Source: Lachnoclostridium sp. UBA903 (GTDB taxonomy: Bacteria > Bacillota > Clostridia > Lachnospirales > Lachnospiraceae). Taken from it: 64,000 nucleotides of DNA. Positions 9,388 to 19,086 of this stretch are shown piece after piece; the stretch's first letter is position 1, and each line of letters opens with the position of its first letter. The stretch lies in assembly GCA_002294045.1 (NCBI GenBank), contig DBEP01000006.1, positions 1-64,000 on the forward strand, in the 5' to 3' direction. The notes under the pieces are model-generated. The model was given only the letters and a program-made list of their open reading frames with translations. It did no database searches and had not been told where the DNA came from. A program made the position numbers and the translations under genes.

Positions 9388-9625
9388 TACCTCCTTTCAG
9401 ACAGCCTTCATATGTCTTTGAACAATACCGGAATCCGCCACCTCGCGGTATCTATGGCCGAATTGTAACATAATAACGCCCAGAATGACTGCCTTAAACC
9501 CATATCTTCTTACCATAGAAATCCGGCACTACATATAATCTATGGTTATAAACTGAAATATCATGGATTTAGGCTGTCATATTTCCAGGCGCAACCAAAT
9601 CTTAAATTATGAACTTAAATATGTA

Positions 9626-9961
9626 TTATTTATTTCTTTTCATGGACTCATAGAGCATCTGTGCTATACCCAGATCTTTGCTGTCTGTCACCTTTTCGGC
9701 ATATTCCTGATAGAGCATGTCTCCGAAATAATTAAGATATTCATTCTTATCTCCATTATCAGGAACCGTTTTTCTCATCTCCTTAAACAGCTGTTCAACA
9801 AAATAAGATTCAAAGCTTTTGCAGACGTCCATTAATTCATTATCCGTTAAAGTATTCAGGTCACTGTTTAGCTTTGTTTCCAGTTTACTTGTCTTGTCAG
9901 AGGTATCCCTCGTCGCACCGACAGCACCAAATAAGGAATCATTGCCGATTGCTATACTCAT
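9626..9961 (-). CDS. flgJ: FlgJ-like rod-binding protein (hydrolase domain absent)
   Basis: A 111-residue protein resembling the N-terminal rod-binding domain of FlgJ. The recognisable part is LMDVCKSFESYFVEQLFKEMRKTVP (residues 63-87), followed by LYQEYAEKVTDSKDLGIAQMLYESM. Proteobacterial FlgJ carries an additional peptidoglycan hydrolase domain that is missing here, as is usual in Clostridia. It scaffolds rod assembly in the periplasm/wall zone. It follows flgG by 17 bases and is the last gene of the mbl-flgF-flgG-flgJ run. Confidence 0.85.
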   Translation of the reverse strand: MSIAIGNDSLFGAVGATRDTSDKTSKLETKLNSDLNTLTDNELMDVCKSFESYFVEQLFKEMRKTVPDNGDKNEYLNYFGDMLYQEYAEKVTDSKDLGIAQMLYESMKRNK

Positions 9962-9978
9962 ATATGTCTACCTCCTCA

Positions 9979-10794
9979 TTATCTTCGCAGATTGTTAGCC
10001 TGCTGCAGCATTTCATCGGCAGCCGTAATAGATTTGGAATTCATTTCATATGCCCTTTGTGCCACAATCAAATCTACCATCTCATTAACAGCCTGCACAT
10101 TGGAGCCTTCCAGATATCCGTTTTTTATAGTGCTCTTTTTTAAATTAACATCCTCCGACTCTAGTCTTGCCGTTCCGGAGGCTGCGGTTTCTTTTAGAAT
10201 ACTGTCAGAAGTCTTTTCAAGTCCTGCAGGATTGTTGAATTGGACAAGACTGATCTGGATTCCGATAGGCTGTAAATTCCCGTTCTCGTCCGGATATTGC
10301 AGGTTCCCGTTCTCATCAATTTCCAGAGATGAAGCATCTATATTGGAATCAAGTACAATAGGAGCTCCAGTCGTATCTATAAGAGGATATCCTTCTGTAG
10401 TAGCCAGAATGACTCCATTAGTACCTATAGAAAGTCCAAAAGAACCGTTCCTGGTATAACCTATACTTCCGTCACTTGTCTGTACTCTGAAAAAACCGTT
10501 GCCCTGAATGGCAAAATCATAATCATTTCCTGTTTCCTGTAAATTTCCCTGCGTAAATTGCGATACAATAGCGGAATTCCTGACTCCAAGCCCGGTTTGT
10601 ATCCCCAGCGGTTTGTCGGTTCCGTCAGCATTAGTGGAATTGGCTTGTATTGTCTGATATAACAATGTCTTGAATTGCGCGGTTTCTTTCTTATATCCGG
10701 TTGTATTAATATTTGCCAGATTATTGGAAATAGTGTCTACATTAGTTTGCTGAGATATCATACCGGACGCCGCAGTCCATAGCGAACGCATCAT
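9979..10794 (-). CDS. flgG: Flagellar distal rod protein FlgG (FlhP-like)
   Basis: A 271-residue flagellar hook-basal body protein. It has the N-terminal rod motif MISQQTNVDTISNNLANINTTGYKK, the central NGFFRVQTSDGSIGYTRNGSF, and the C-terminal signature VNEMVDLIVAQRAYEMNSKSITAADEMLQQANNL. Terminal coiled-coil segments polymerise into the rod. Two consecutive ATG codons open the gene, after an AAGAAAGGA site. It lies 63 bases downstream of a second FlgF/G-type gene, matching the B. subtilis mbl-flhO-flhP order, so FlhP is the closest model. Confidence 0.93.
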   Translation of the reverse strand: MMRSLWTAASGMISQQTNVDTISNNLANINTTGYKKETAQFKTLLYQTIQANSTNADGTDKPLGIQTGLGVRNSAIVSQFTQGNLQETGNDYDFAIQGNGFFRVQTSDGSIGYTRNGSFGLSIGTNGVILATTEGYPLIDTTGAPIVLDSNIDASSLEIDENGNLQYPDENGNLQPIGIQISLVQFNNPAGLEKTSDSILKETAASGTARLESEDVNLKKSTIKNGYLEGSNVQAVNEMVDLIVAQRAYEMNSKSITAADEMLQQANNLRR

Positions 10795-10857
10795 AGGCTT
10801 ACATCCTTTCTTTTGTAATTGCTCTATTATAAAAATGTATTATATATTTAGCAGCCC

Positions 10858-11631
10858 TTATATCTTGCCTACTGAATTAGCCGCAAGGTCTAAGGTACCG
10901 TCCATTGTCTGAATTACCTTCTGGTTTGCTTCGTATGCTCTGGTAACAGCTATCATATTAACCATCTCCGAGATAACATTCACATTGGATTGCTCGGTAT
11001 AGCCCTGTCTGATTGCTGCCGTACCCGATGTTTCACCAGCTCCGTCCAGAGCAATATACATGCTGTCTCCCTGCTTCTGAAGATAGTTATAATCTTCAAA
11101 GTCCGCCGTCGTTATGCTGTCAATGTAAACTCCGTCCGCATATAGGGAACCGTCCGTATCTATTACGATATCTGCCGCATCTGCCGGGATCGTAATCTCT
11201 CCGCTTTCACCCATCAGGGAATTCCCGTCGGCATCAACAATTCTGCCATCCTGATCCATGGTAAAGGAACCGTCTCTGGTATATTTAATAATTTCATTCC
11301 CATTCGCATCGGTGGTTGACAATTTAAAAAAACCGTTTCCTTCTATTGCCAAATCAAAAGGATTGCCTGTCTCCCTTAAGGAACCCTGCCCATAATCGGT
11401 ATAGGCTTCACCTAATTTCACTCCAAGACTCATGGTGCCAATGGTGTTGTCATTATATTGTTCCGATGCATCCTTAATCTTTATGGTTAATAAGTTATCA
11501 AAAGACTGATTGGTAACATTATCTTTTTTATAGCCTACGGTTGCCGCATTGGCTAAATTATTCGATATAATATCCAATCTTTTCTGCTCATTTGCCATTC
11601 CTGTCCATGCCGTATACAGCCCTCTTACCAT
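10858..11631 (-). CDS. flgF: Flagellar basal-body rod protein FlgF (FlhO-like)
   Basis: A 257-residue FlgF/FlgG-family protein. The N-terminus reads MVRGLYTAWTGMANEQKRLDIISNNLAN, the middle has GNGFFKLSTTDANG and YTRDGSFTMDQDG, and the C-terminus VISEMVNMIAVTRAYEANQKVIQTMD. These are the standard segments of rod proteins exported by the flagellar type III apparatus. GGATAGGAG precedes the ATG. The order after mbl matches B. subtilis flhO, and the distinction from flgG is by order and length only. Confidence 0.9.
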   Translation of the reverse strand: MVRGLYTAWTGMANEQKRLDIISNNLANAATVGYKKDNVTNQSFDNLLTIKIKDASEQYNDNTIGTMSLGVKLGEAYTDYGQGSLRETGNPFDLAIEGNGFFKLSTTDANGNEIIKYTRDGSFTMDQDGRIVDADGNSLMGESGEITIPADAADIVIDTDGSLYADGVYIDSITTADFEDYNYLQKQGDSMYIALDGAGETSGTAAIRQGYTEQSNVNVISEMVNMIAVTRAYEANQKVIQTMDGTLDLAANSVGKI

Positions 11632-11703
11632 ATTCTGCTCCTATCCTTCCCGTCTTTCGGGTATTAAATGGTTGTCCTGATTCCAGTCATTATTATATAT
11701 CGG

Positions 11704-12693
11704 CTAATCTCTCTTTCCACTTAAGAACTCTACGAATTTTCCGGTACCGATTGCAACTGCCGTCATGGGATCTTCCGCCGTCATGGTATTAATACCAGTT
11801 TTGGCTTCTATTAATTCCTCCAGACCATAAAGAAGGCAGCCGCCGCCGGTTAGCACAATACCACGGTCCGCAATATCTGCCGCCAATTCCGGAGGTGTTT
11901 TCTCCAGGACACTGTGTACGGCTTCTACAATCTGGGAAGTAGTCTCTTTTAATGCTTCTTCTGTTTCATCGGAACTAACGGTAATTGTCTTCGGAAGCCC
12001 CGTCACCAGGTTTCTTCCCCTGACATCCATCGTAACAACTTCCGGCCTTTTATAAGCAGAGCCAATCTTAATCTTGATATCTTCTGCTGTTCTTTCACCA
12101 ATTAACAGATTATGTTTTTTGCGCATGTACCGGACGATGGCTTCGTCGAAATCATCTCCTGCTATCTTTATGGAGGTACTGACAACGGTTCCTCCTAAGG
12201 ATATAACCGCAATATCGGAAGTGCCGCCGCCGATATCGACAATCATATTGCCGCAAGGTCTTGATATGTCAATGCCTGCACCGATTGCCGCAGCGATAGG
12301 TTCCTCAATAATAGCCACTTCCCTGGCACCTGCCTGGTAAGTAGCATCCTCAACCGCTTTTTTCTCAACTTCCGTAACGCCGCTTGGTACACATACACTG
12401 ATTCTCGGCTTACGGAAACGCTGCTTGCCGACAGCTTTCTGAATAAAATATTTCAACATCTTTTCTGTTACGGTATAATCTGAAATAACACCCTGCCTTA
12501 AAGGACGAACCGCAACAATATTACCTGGTGTTCTTCCCAGCATTAGTCTGGCTTCTTCACCGATAGCCTTTATCTTATTGGTGTCTCTGTCAAAAGCCAC
12601 CACAGACGGCTCTTTTAACACGACCCCTTTCCCTTTTATATAAACTAATACACTTGCTGTACCCAAATCAATTCCGATGTCACTGCCCAGCAT
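11704..12693 (-). CDS. mbl: MreB/Mbl family rod-shape actin homologue
   Basis: A 329-residue bacterial actin. It carries the phosphate-1 motif IGIDLGTASVLVYIKGKG, the connector EEPIAAAIGAGID, the phosphate-2 motif MIVDIGGGTSDIAVIS, and the adenosine motif GIVLTGGGCLLYGL. It polymerises under the membrane and guides wall elongation. The start at 12693 was chosen because AAGGAG stands 7 bases before it; the longer frame beginning at 12711 lacks a site. In B. subtilis the gene order is spoIIID-mbl-flhO-flhP; here spoIIID is missing just upstream, and a 3' spoIIID fragment lies 44 kb away. Confidence 0.93.
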   Translation of the reverse strand: MLGSDIGIDLGTASVLVYIKGKGVVLKEPSVVAFDRDTNKIKAIGEEARLMLGRTPGNIVAVRPLRQGVISDYTVTEKMLKYFIQKAVGKQRFRKPRISVCVPSGVTEVEKKAVEDATYQAGAREVAIIEEPIAAAIGAGIDISRPCGNMIVDIGGGTSDIAVISLGGTVVSTSIKIAGDDFDEAIVRYMRKKHNLLIGERTAEDIKIKIGSAYKRPEVVTMDVRGRNLVTGLPKTITVSSDETEEALKETTSQIVEAVHSVLEKTPPELAADIADRGIVLTGGGCLLYGLEELIEAKTGINTMTAEDPMTAVAIGTGKFVEFLSGKRD

Positions 12694-13287
12694 AATAAAT
12701 CTCCTTTCCATTCCGTTTTTACTGCCTGCGCCTCCCTTACATTAAAATATTTTGTCTGCACAGGCTTTCGTTTATCTGATTGTATATAATTCGTTATGAA
12801 CGACATCTATTGTCAACACTTTGTATTGTATAATCTAATTTTTTCCAATACGCTGTCACTTAAACATATTCTACTATATTATATACACATTTTTGGAATT
12901 TTTCAAAGGAAATTTTCAAAAAAGTTCAACTTAAGAAATTATTAAAGATTTCAACAGAAAAAAGTACAAATTAATAGGTTTTTCGATTTAGTTGGAACTA
13001 TGTATTTCTTAGGGAATGGGTTCTGGAACAATCTCCGGCTTATAACAGGAAACTGCCAAAAGTGTCGCCAGCCTTATAAATAAGGGATAATCCGGTGCAA
13101 AAGCCTCTTGTTCAAAAAGGTCGGTATAACGGGCCGGCAGCTATTGGTTTTCTTACTCATGTTTTTCCTTCTTATTATTTAATAAATGCCTTAATTATCT
13201 GTTATTCTAAATTTAAAATAGTATTTTAATGGCAATTATTGTATAATACATGTAATACGGTAGAACTAAAATAACAGGGAGAAAAAT
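12694..13287. other. Gene-free AT-rich gap upstream of mbl
   Basis: No convincing coding region was found on either strand. It contains TTGACA-like hexamers near 12813 for mbl but no well-spaced -10, a tract of A-rich DNA around 12890-12980, and a TATAAT at 13242-13247 that probably serves the cytidine deaminase gene. SpoIIID would be expected here by synteny with Bacillus, and no trace of it was found. Confidence 0.5.
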
Positions 13288-13725
13288 ATGCAACAAAATA
13301 AAACTATAGAACAAGAAATGTATCAAAGAGCCATTGAATTTATACCTAAAAGATATCCCAAGGGCTGGGGCGGTGTGGCAGTAATACATACAGAGGATGG
13401 GCAGTACTTTACCAGTGTTTCAATCGAAACCACCAACAGCAGCGTGGACTTATGTATTGAGGTTGGAGCTATGTGTGAAGCACATAAATATAATGTGCGT
13501 ATAACTCACTGTTTATGTATTGTTCGTGATGATGAAAAAAGTCCTTTTAAAGTACTCTCACCCTGCGGCGTATGCCAGGAGCGGTTACGTTTTTGGGGAA
13601 CGGATGTAAAAGTTGGAGTGACAACTCCGGATAATACCCTGAAATTTGTTGCTCTGGGAGAATTGCAGCCATACCACTGGACCAATGCTTATCCCCCAGA
13701 AGAATTAGAACATTATCATAAATAA
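13288..13725 (+). CDS. Cytidine deaminase-like zinc enzyme
   Basis: A 145-residue protein of cytidine deaminase size. The zinc site can be read as LCIEVGAMCEA (Cys-x-Glu, in place of the Cys-Ala-Glu of tetrameric cytidine deaminases, about residues 51-61) and PCGVCQERL (about 92-100). These give three Cys ligands and the catalytic Glu. Such enzymes convert cytidine or a related base to its uridine form in the cytosol. Divergence of the flanking sequence leaves open a different pyrimidine or blasticidin-type substrate. GGGAGAAAA precedes the ATG. It converges on tuf across a shared terminator. Confidence 0.75.
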   Translation: MQQNKTIEQEMYQRAIEFIPKRYPKGWGGVAVIHTEDGQYFTSVSIETTNSSVDLCIEVGAMCEAHKYNVRITHCLCIVRDDEKSPFKVLSPCGVCQERLRFWGTDVKVGVTTPDNTLKFVALGELQPYHWTNAYPPEELEHYHK

Positions 13726-13759
13726 CGGCAGTGTCAATGATTTTCACATGAAAAGAAAA

Positions 13760-13785
13760 CCCCAAACCCTTATAAAGGTTTGGGG
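13760..13785. terminator. Bidirectional terminator between cytidine deaminase and tuf
   Basis: CCCCAAACC (13760-13768) pairs with GGTTTGGGG (13777-13785). T-rich DNA follows on both sides (CTTTTTAATT on plus, TTTTCTTTTC on minus), so it ends both converging genes. Confidence 0.85.
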
Positions 13786-13797
13786 GAAACTTTTTAA

Positions 13798-14991
13798 TTA
13801 TTCAATAATTGTAGCAACTTTACCTGAACCAACTGTTCTGCCGCCTTCACGGATAGCAAAGCCTAAACCTTGTTCCATGGCGATAGGATGGATTAATTCG
13901 ATGCTCATTTCGATATTGTCACCAGGCATACACATTTCTGTGCCTTCCGGAAGATTAATCACACCAGTAACGTCAGTTGTTCTGAAATAGAACTGAGGTC
14001 TGTAGTTGTTGAAGAAAGGAGTATGACGTCCGCCTTCGTCTTTTGTTAATACGTAAACCTGCGCCGTAAATTTCTTGTAGCATTTGATTGTGCCCGGTTT
14101 ACAAAGAACCTGCCCTCTTTCGATTTCATTTCTCTGAACACCACGAAGAAGTGCACCGATGTTATCACCAGCCTGTGCTTCATCAAGAAGCTTTCTGAAC
14201 ATTTCAATACCGGTTACAACTACTTTACGGGTTTCTTCTTTAATACCAACGATTTCAACTTCTTCGGATACATGAAGAATACCACGTTCAACACGGCCTG
14301 TAGCAACAGTTCCACGTCCTGTAATAGAGAATACGTCTTCTACCGGCATTAAGAAAGGTTTGTCTGTCTCTCTCTGAGGGTCCGGAATCCAGCTGTCAAC
14401 GGCTTCAAATAATTCAATGATTTTATCGCCCCATTCACTTGAAGGATCTTCAAGTGCTTTTAGAGCAGACCCTTGAATGATAGGGGTATCATCGCCAGGG
14501 AATTCATATTCTGTCAATAAGTCTCTGATTTCCATTTCTACTAATTCAAGAAGTTCCGGATCATCAACCATATCGCATTTGTTCATAAATACAACGATAT
14601 AAGGAACACCTACCTGACGGGATAATAAGATGTGCTCTTTTGTCTGAGCCATAACACCGTCTGTAGCGGCAACAACAAGGATAGCGCCATCCATCTGAGC
14701 AGCTCCGGTAATCATGTTCTTAACGTAATCGGCATGTCCCGGGCAGTCAACGTGAGCATAGTGCCTGTTCTTGGATTCATACTCAACGTGAGCAGTAGAA
14801 ATAGTAATACCTCTTTCTCTTTCCTCCGGCGCCTTGTCGATCTGATCAAATGCTACTTCCTCACCGGTGCCTAATCTTTCATGAAGAGTCTTAGTAATCG
14901 CTGCAGTTAATGTAGTTTTACCATGATCTACGTGACCAATGGTTCCGATATTACAATGTGGTTTGGTTCTTTCGAACTTAGCTTTAGCCAT
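13798..14991 (-). CDS. tuf: Translation elongation factor Tu
   Basis: A 397-residue EF-Tu of standard length. The GTP-binding motifs are GHVDHGKTTLTAA (G1), DCPGHADYV (G3), and NKCDMVDD (G4), followed by the two beta-barrel domains. It delivers aminoacyl-tRNA to the ribosome as a GTP complex. It is the last gene of the str operon (rpsL-rpsG-fusA-tuf) and is followed by a strong terminator. AAAGGAGGAC lies a few bases before the ATG. The 188-base gap to fusA holds a GCACAAA/TTTGTGC hairpin near 15126-15142. Confidence 0.98.
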   Translation of the reverse strand: MAKAKFERTKPHCNIGTIGHVDHGKTTLTAAITKTLHERLGTGEEVAFDQIDKAPEERERGITISTAHVEYESKNRHYAHVDCPGHADYVKNMITGAAQMDGAILVVAATDGVMAQTKEHILLSRQVGVPYIVVFMNKCDMVDDPELLELVEMEIRDLLTEYEFPGDDTPIIQGSALKALEDPSSEWGDKIIELFEAVDSWIPDPQRETDKPFLMPVEDVFSITGRGTVATGRVERGILHVSEEVEIVGIKEETRKVVVTGIEMFRKLLDEAQAGDNIGALLRGVQRNEIERGQVLCKPGTIKCYKKFTAQVYVLTKDEGGRHTPFFNNYRPQFYFRTTDVTGVINLPEGTEMCMPGDNIEMSIELIHPIAMEQGLGFAIREGGRTVGSGKVATIIE

Positions 14992-15179
14992 TTTATAAAG
15001 TCCTCCTTTAAATTAAATGCTTACTAGCATGTGCTTAATTGCACCGCCCGAATTGGGCTTTGGGTTTGTCTTATATGCCTAATTATATTTCAATTTAGAA
15101 ATATTTTCAAGCTAAATTAATGAATCGCACAAACTTTTTGTGCATTATTCATTTTAAACAAAAAACTAATTTAGATATA

Positions 15180-17300
15180 TTAATTTTTGCCTTTTGCTGC
15201 CAATACTTTTTCCTGTACATTCTTCGGAACCGGTTCATAGCTTGAGAAAAACATGGAGTAAGCACCGCGTCCCTGTGTTCTGGAACGTAAGGAAGTTGAA
15301 TAGCCGAACATTTCAGATAACGGAACGAATCCTCTGATTAACTTGGTTCCGTTAATATCTTCGGAGCCTTCGATACGTCCGCGGCGTGAACTGATATCGC
15401 CGATAACATCACCCATATAATCATCCGGTACAGTGACTTCAACTCTCATGATGGGCTCAAGAAGAACCGCACCTGCTTTGTGCATTGCATCCTTAAACGC
15501 CATGGAACCGGCTATCTTAAATGCCATTTCACTGGAGTCTACTTCATGGTAAGAACCGTCATATACGGTTGCCTTAATACCAAGAACCGGATATCCGCCG
15601 AGAATACCGGCTTTTGCAGCTTCTTCGATACCGGCGCCGACTGCAGGGATGTATTCTTTCGGAATAGCACCGCCGACAACAGAAGAAACAAATTCGAATG
15701 TTTTCTCTGCATTGGCATCCATTGGCTCAAATCTGACTTTACAGTGTCCGTACTGACCGCGGCCGCCGGATTGTTTTGCATATTTACTGTCAACTTCAAC
15801 TGATTTTGTAAAGGATTCTTTGTAAGCAACCTGAGGCGCACCTACATTGGCTTCTACTTTGAATTCTCTTAAAAGTCTGTCTACGATAATTTCAAGGTGG
15901 AGCTCACCCATACCTGCAATAATAGTCTGGCCTGTTTCTTCATTGGTATAACATCTGAAAGTAGGATCTTCTTCTGCAAGTTTTGCAAGAGCCTCACCCA
16001 TTTTATCCTGGCCGGCTTTTGTCTTAGGTTCAATGGATACCTCAATAACCGGTTCAGGGAATTCCATGGATTCCAGTATAACAGGGGACTTCTCATCACA
16101 GATGGTATCACCGGTAGTGGTAATTTTAAAGCCGACTGCCGCTGCAATATCTCCTGAGTATACCTTTTCCAGGTCCTCTCTCTTGTTGGCGTGCATCTGT
16201 AAAATACGTCCGACGCGCTCCTTCTTTCCTTTAGTCGAATTAAGTACATAGGAACCGGAGTTTAATGTACCGGAATAAACCCTGAAGAAAGCAAGCTTTC
16301 CAACGAAGGGATCGGCCATAATTTTAAAGGCCAGCGCTGCAAAAGGCTCTTCATCCGATGATTTTCTGTGAATCTCATTGCCTTCTTCATCAACACCCTT
16401 AATATCAGCAATATCCGTAGGTGCCGGCATATATTCGATAATTGCATCCAGCAGTTTCTGGACGCCTTTATTCCGGTATGCGGAACCGCAGGTTACCGGA
16501 ATCAGCTTAACCTCTATGGTAGCTCTTCTTAATGCTGCTTTTAATTCTTCCGTAGTAGGTTCTTCACCTTCCAGATATTTTTCAATCAGGTCATCATCTG
16601 TCTCACAGATGGATTCAATCATATCCGCTCTGTATTTATCAGCCAATTCCTTCATGTCATCCGGAATATCTTTGATTGAAATGTCTTCGCCCTTATCATC
16701 ATTGTAATAATAAGCTTTCATTTCAAATAAATCAATTACGCCGATAAAGCTGTCTTCCTTACCAATCGGTAATTGGATCGGCAAAGGATTTTTGCCAAGT
16801 CTTGTTTTAATCATGCCTACAACATTATAAAAATCTGCGCCCGAAATGTCCATCTTATTTACAAATGCCATTCTGGGTACGTTATATTTATCAGCCTGAC
16901 GCCATACTGTCTCGGACTGAGGCTCAACGCCTCCTTTTGCGCAGAATACACCAACTGCGCTGTCCAGAACACGTAAGGAACGCTCAACCTCAACCGTAAA
17001 ATCAACGTGTCCCGGCGTATCAATAATATTGATACGGTGTTCTAACGCACCAGGTAGCTTTTTATGCTCAAATTCCTGAGTCCAGTGACAAGTCGTAGCG
17101 GCTGAAGTGATTGTGATACCTCTTTCCTGTTCCTGCTCCATCCAGTCCATGGTTGCAGTACCTTCATGAGTATCACCGATTTTATAGTTTACACCGGTAT
17201 AATATAAGATACGTTCGGTAAGTGTTGTCTTACCTGCATCTATATGAGCCATAATACCGATATTCCTAGTTCTCTCTAATGGATATTCTCTTCCAGCCAA
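15180..17300 (-). CDS. fusA: Translation elongation factor G
   Basis: A 706-residue EF-G. The GTPase domain shows AHIDAGKTTLTERILYYTG (G1), DTPGHVDFT (G3) and NKMD (G4). Domain IV-V residues such as GGRGQYGHCKV and the C-terminal MFGYSTSLRSRTQGRGAYSMFF are conserved. It drives ribosomal translocation and, with RRF, ribosome recycling. It lies third in the str operon. Confidence 0.98.
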   Translation of the reverse strand: MAGREYPLERTRNIGIMAHIDAGKTTLTERILYYTGVNYKIGDTHEGTATMDWMEQEQERGITITSAATTCHWTQEFEHKKLPGALEHRINIIDTPGHVDFTVEVERSLRVLDSAVGVFCAKGGVEPQSETVWRQADKYNVPRMAFVNKMDISGADFYNVVGMIKTRLGKNPLPIQLPIGKEDSFIGVIDLFEMKAYYYNDDKGEDISIKDIPDDMKELADKYRADMIESICETDDDLIEKYLEGEEPTTEELKAALRRATIEVKLIPVTCGSAYRNKGVQKLLDAIIEYMPAPTDIADIKGVDEEGNEIHRKSSDEEPFAALAFKIMADPFVGKLAFFRVYSGTLNSGSYVLNSTKGKKERVGRILQMHANKREDLEKVYSGDIAAAVGFKITTTGDTICDEKSPVILESMEFPEPVIEVSIEPKTKAGQDKMGEALAKLAEEDPTFRCYTNEETGQTIIAGMGELHLEIIVDRLLREFKVEANVGAPQVAYKESFTKSVEVDSKYAKQSGGRGQYGHCKVRFEPMDANAEKTFEFVSSVVGGAIPKEYIPAVGAGIEEAAKAGILGGYPVLGIKATVYDGSYHEVDSSEMAFKIAGSMAFKDAMHKAGAVLLEPIMRVEVTVPDDYMGDVIGDISSRRGRIEGSEDINGTKLIRGFVPLSEMFGYSTSLRSRTQGRGAYSMFFSSYEPVPKNVQEKVLAAKGKN

Positions 17301-17635
17301 GGAAATTCCTCCTTAATTTAAGTGGTTCACCCATTTAATCATAATCGATAACAGGTTATATGAAAATTATATTGTGAATAAAATATAAACCGTTGCTGCT
17401 TTCGATAATATTTCATGCTTTTTTTCAGAAAATATGCGCAATTAAACTGATTATAAAATCAAGCTGATTGATTCTATAATATCCTGTTAAAATACATATT
17501 TCATTTTACAGCAGACAGAGTCCTACCGTTTGCAGCCGGGCAGAAACCAAGCCCCTGCTCCTAATATACCACTAACGGCAGTAATTATACCAAATTATGC
17601 TCTCTGACAAAAGCAAGCTTATTATCCCCGCTTTT
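17301..17635. other. Intergenic gap rpsG-fusA
   Basis: 335 bases without a gene on either strand. It includes several weak AT-rich hexamer pairs but no clear promoter or hairpin. The unusually long gap could hold a secondary promoter for fusA-tuf. Confidence 0.4.
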
Positions 17636-18106
17636 TTACCAGCGGTAATGTGCAAATGCTTTGTTGGCATCTGCCATCTTATGCATATCTTCTTTTTTCT
17701 TAACAGCGGAACCGGTATTGTTTGCTGCATCCATTAGCTCATTAGCTAATTTCTCCTGCATTGTCTTTTCTCCTCTTTTACGAGAATAAAGCGTAAGCCA
17801 ACGAAGAGCCAATGCCTGTCTTCTGTCCGGTCTGACTTCAATTGGTACCTGGTAGGTAGCGCCGCCGATACGTCTTGCCTTAACTTCCAGCACCGGCATG
17901 ATATTATTCATAGCTTCTTCAAATACTTCAATTGCTTCCTTGCCGGTCTTTGCTGCAACCTGTTCAAATGCTCCGTATACGATCTTCTGTGCAGTACCCT
18001 TCTTACCGTCTAACATAATGTTATTGATAAGCTTAGTAACAATTTTGCTGTTATAAATCGGATCTGCCAATACATCTCTTTTCTGTATATGTCCTTTACG
18101 TGGCAC
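17636..18106 (-). CDS. rpsG: 30S ribosomal protein S7
   Basis: A 156-residue S7. It begins MPRKGHIQKRDVLADPIYNSKIVTKLINNIM, and includes VEVKARRIGGATYQVPIEVRP. It nucleates assembly of the 30S head domain. The 271-base gap between rpsL and rpsG is longer than usual and could fold as a leader, but no recognised leader was identified. Confidence 0.98.
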   Translation of the reverse strand: MPRKGHIQKRDVLADPIYNSKIVTKLINNIMLDGKKGTAQKIVYGAFEQVAAKTGKEAIEVFEEAMNNIMPVLEVKARRIGGATYQVPIEVRPDRRQALALRWLTLYSRKRGEKTMQEKLANELMDAANNTGSAVKKKEDMHKMADANKAFAHYRW

Positions 18107-18377
18107 GTTTCTTCCCTCCTTAATAATCCTTATTGAAATTCAATAAGATTTTCTTAATTCATCGGTACTCACATATCCCCAAGCCTTATGGGGCAGCATA
18201 GGCAATAACCCATACTTTCATTGTGTTCGCGCTCAGTTTAACTCCCTTTCAAATCTATTCCGCTATAGGAAAACAAGTTTCTTAAAAGTCGGTGATAAAA
18301 CGCAGTCCATAGATTTTATCAGAAATCTGAAATTAAAAATTAACCCGGCACTTAATGATTAGTGAAAAAACCTAATG

Positions 18378-18797
18378 TTATTTACCTGCTTTCGGCTTCT
18401 TTGCTCCATACTTGGAACGGGCCTGCCTTCTCTTAGCAACACCTGCCGTATCCAGTGTACCTCTGACAATATGATAACGGGTACCGGGTAAATCTTTTAC
18501 CCTGCCGCCCCTGATCAGAACAACACTATGCTCCTGAAGGTTATGACCTTCTCCCGGGATATAGCTGGTTACTTCGATACCGTTAGAAAGACGTACTCTG
18601 GCAATTTTTCTAAGAGCTGAATTAGGCTTCTTGGGAGTAGCTGTTCTGACTGCCGTACAAACACCTCTTTTTTGTGGTGCTGAACTGTCGGTAGCTCTCT
18701 TATTTAAGGAGTTAAATCCCTTTAGAAGAGCCGGAGAATTGGATTTCTTCTCAACTGTTTTTCTGCCCTTTCTAACTAATTGATTAAATGTAGGCAT
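18378..18797 (-). CDS. rpsL: 30S ribosomal protein S12
   Basis: A 139-residue S12 with the decoding-centre segments TPKKPNSALRK and GEGHNLQEHSVVLIRGG, the lysines of the classic streptomycin-resistance sites unmutated as far as can be read. A typical GGAGGTGAAAAT leads the ATG. It is the first gene of the str operon. Confidence 0.98.
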   Translation of the reverse strand: MPTFNQLVRKGRKTVEKKSNSPALLKGFNSLNKRATDSSAPQKRGVCTAVRTATPKKPNSALRKIARVRLSNGIEVTSYIPGEGHNLQEHSVVLIRGGRVKDLPGTRYHIVRGTLDTAGVAKRRQARSKYGAKKPKAGK

Positions 18798-18898
18798 TAA
18801 TTTTCACCTCCTGATGATTATTAAAATTACTTGGACTGCCTGTAGTTTTTGTATTAAATGCACACAGATATACACGCAATATAAAATCGCGCTTACTG

Positions 18899-18927
18899 AT
18901 TATACTTTATATTTCAAATAATGTCAA
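18899..18927 (-). promoter_or_regulatory. Str operon promoter
   Basis: TTGACA (18922-18927) and TATAAT (18899-18904) are spaced by 17 bases on the minus strand, a full consensus sigma-A promoter. It gives a leader of about 95 bases before rpsL. Confidence 0.85.
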
Positions 18928-18961
18928 GGGTTTAAAATGAATTCCAATGAATTCCCCCAAT

Positions 18962-19038
18962 AAGGGACTGTTGCAAAACAGCTTCAACAATTCCCGTCCT
19001 TTTTATGGCGTAAATTAAGCTATTTGCAACAGCCCCTT
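18962..19038. repeat. Long inverted repeat after nrdJ
   Basis: A 16-base arm (AAGGGACTGTTGCAAA, 18962-18977) pairs with TTTGCAACAGCCCCTT (19023-19038) around a 45-base centre. Related CTGYTGCAA elements with CAGCCCC occur at 27946-27965 and GCAGCAGCCCC at 49556. It may terminate nrdJ or be a small dispersed repeat. Confidence 0.55.
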
Positions 19039-19086
19039 GTCAAATACAAATCCGATGCAAGCCTTCGGGCCGTCAATATAAAATTT

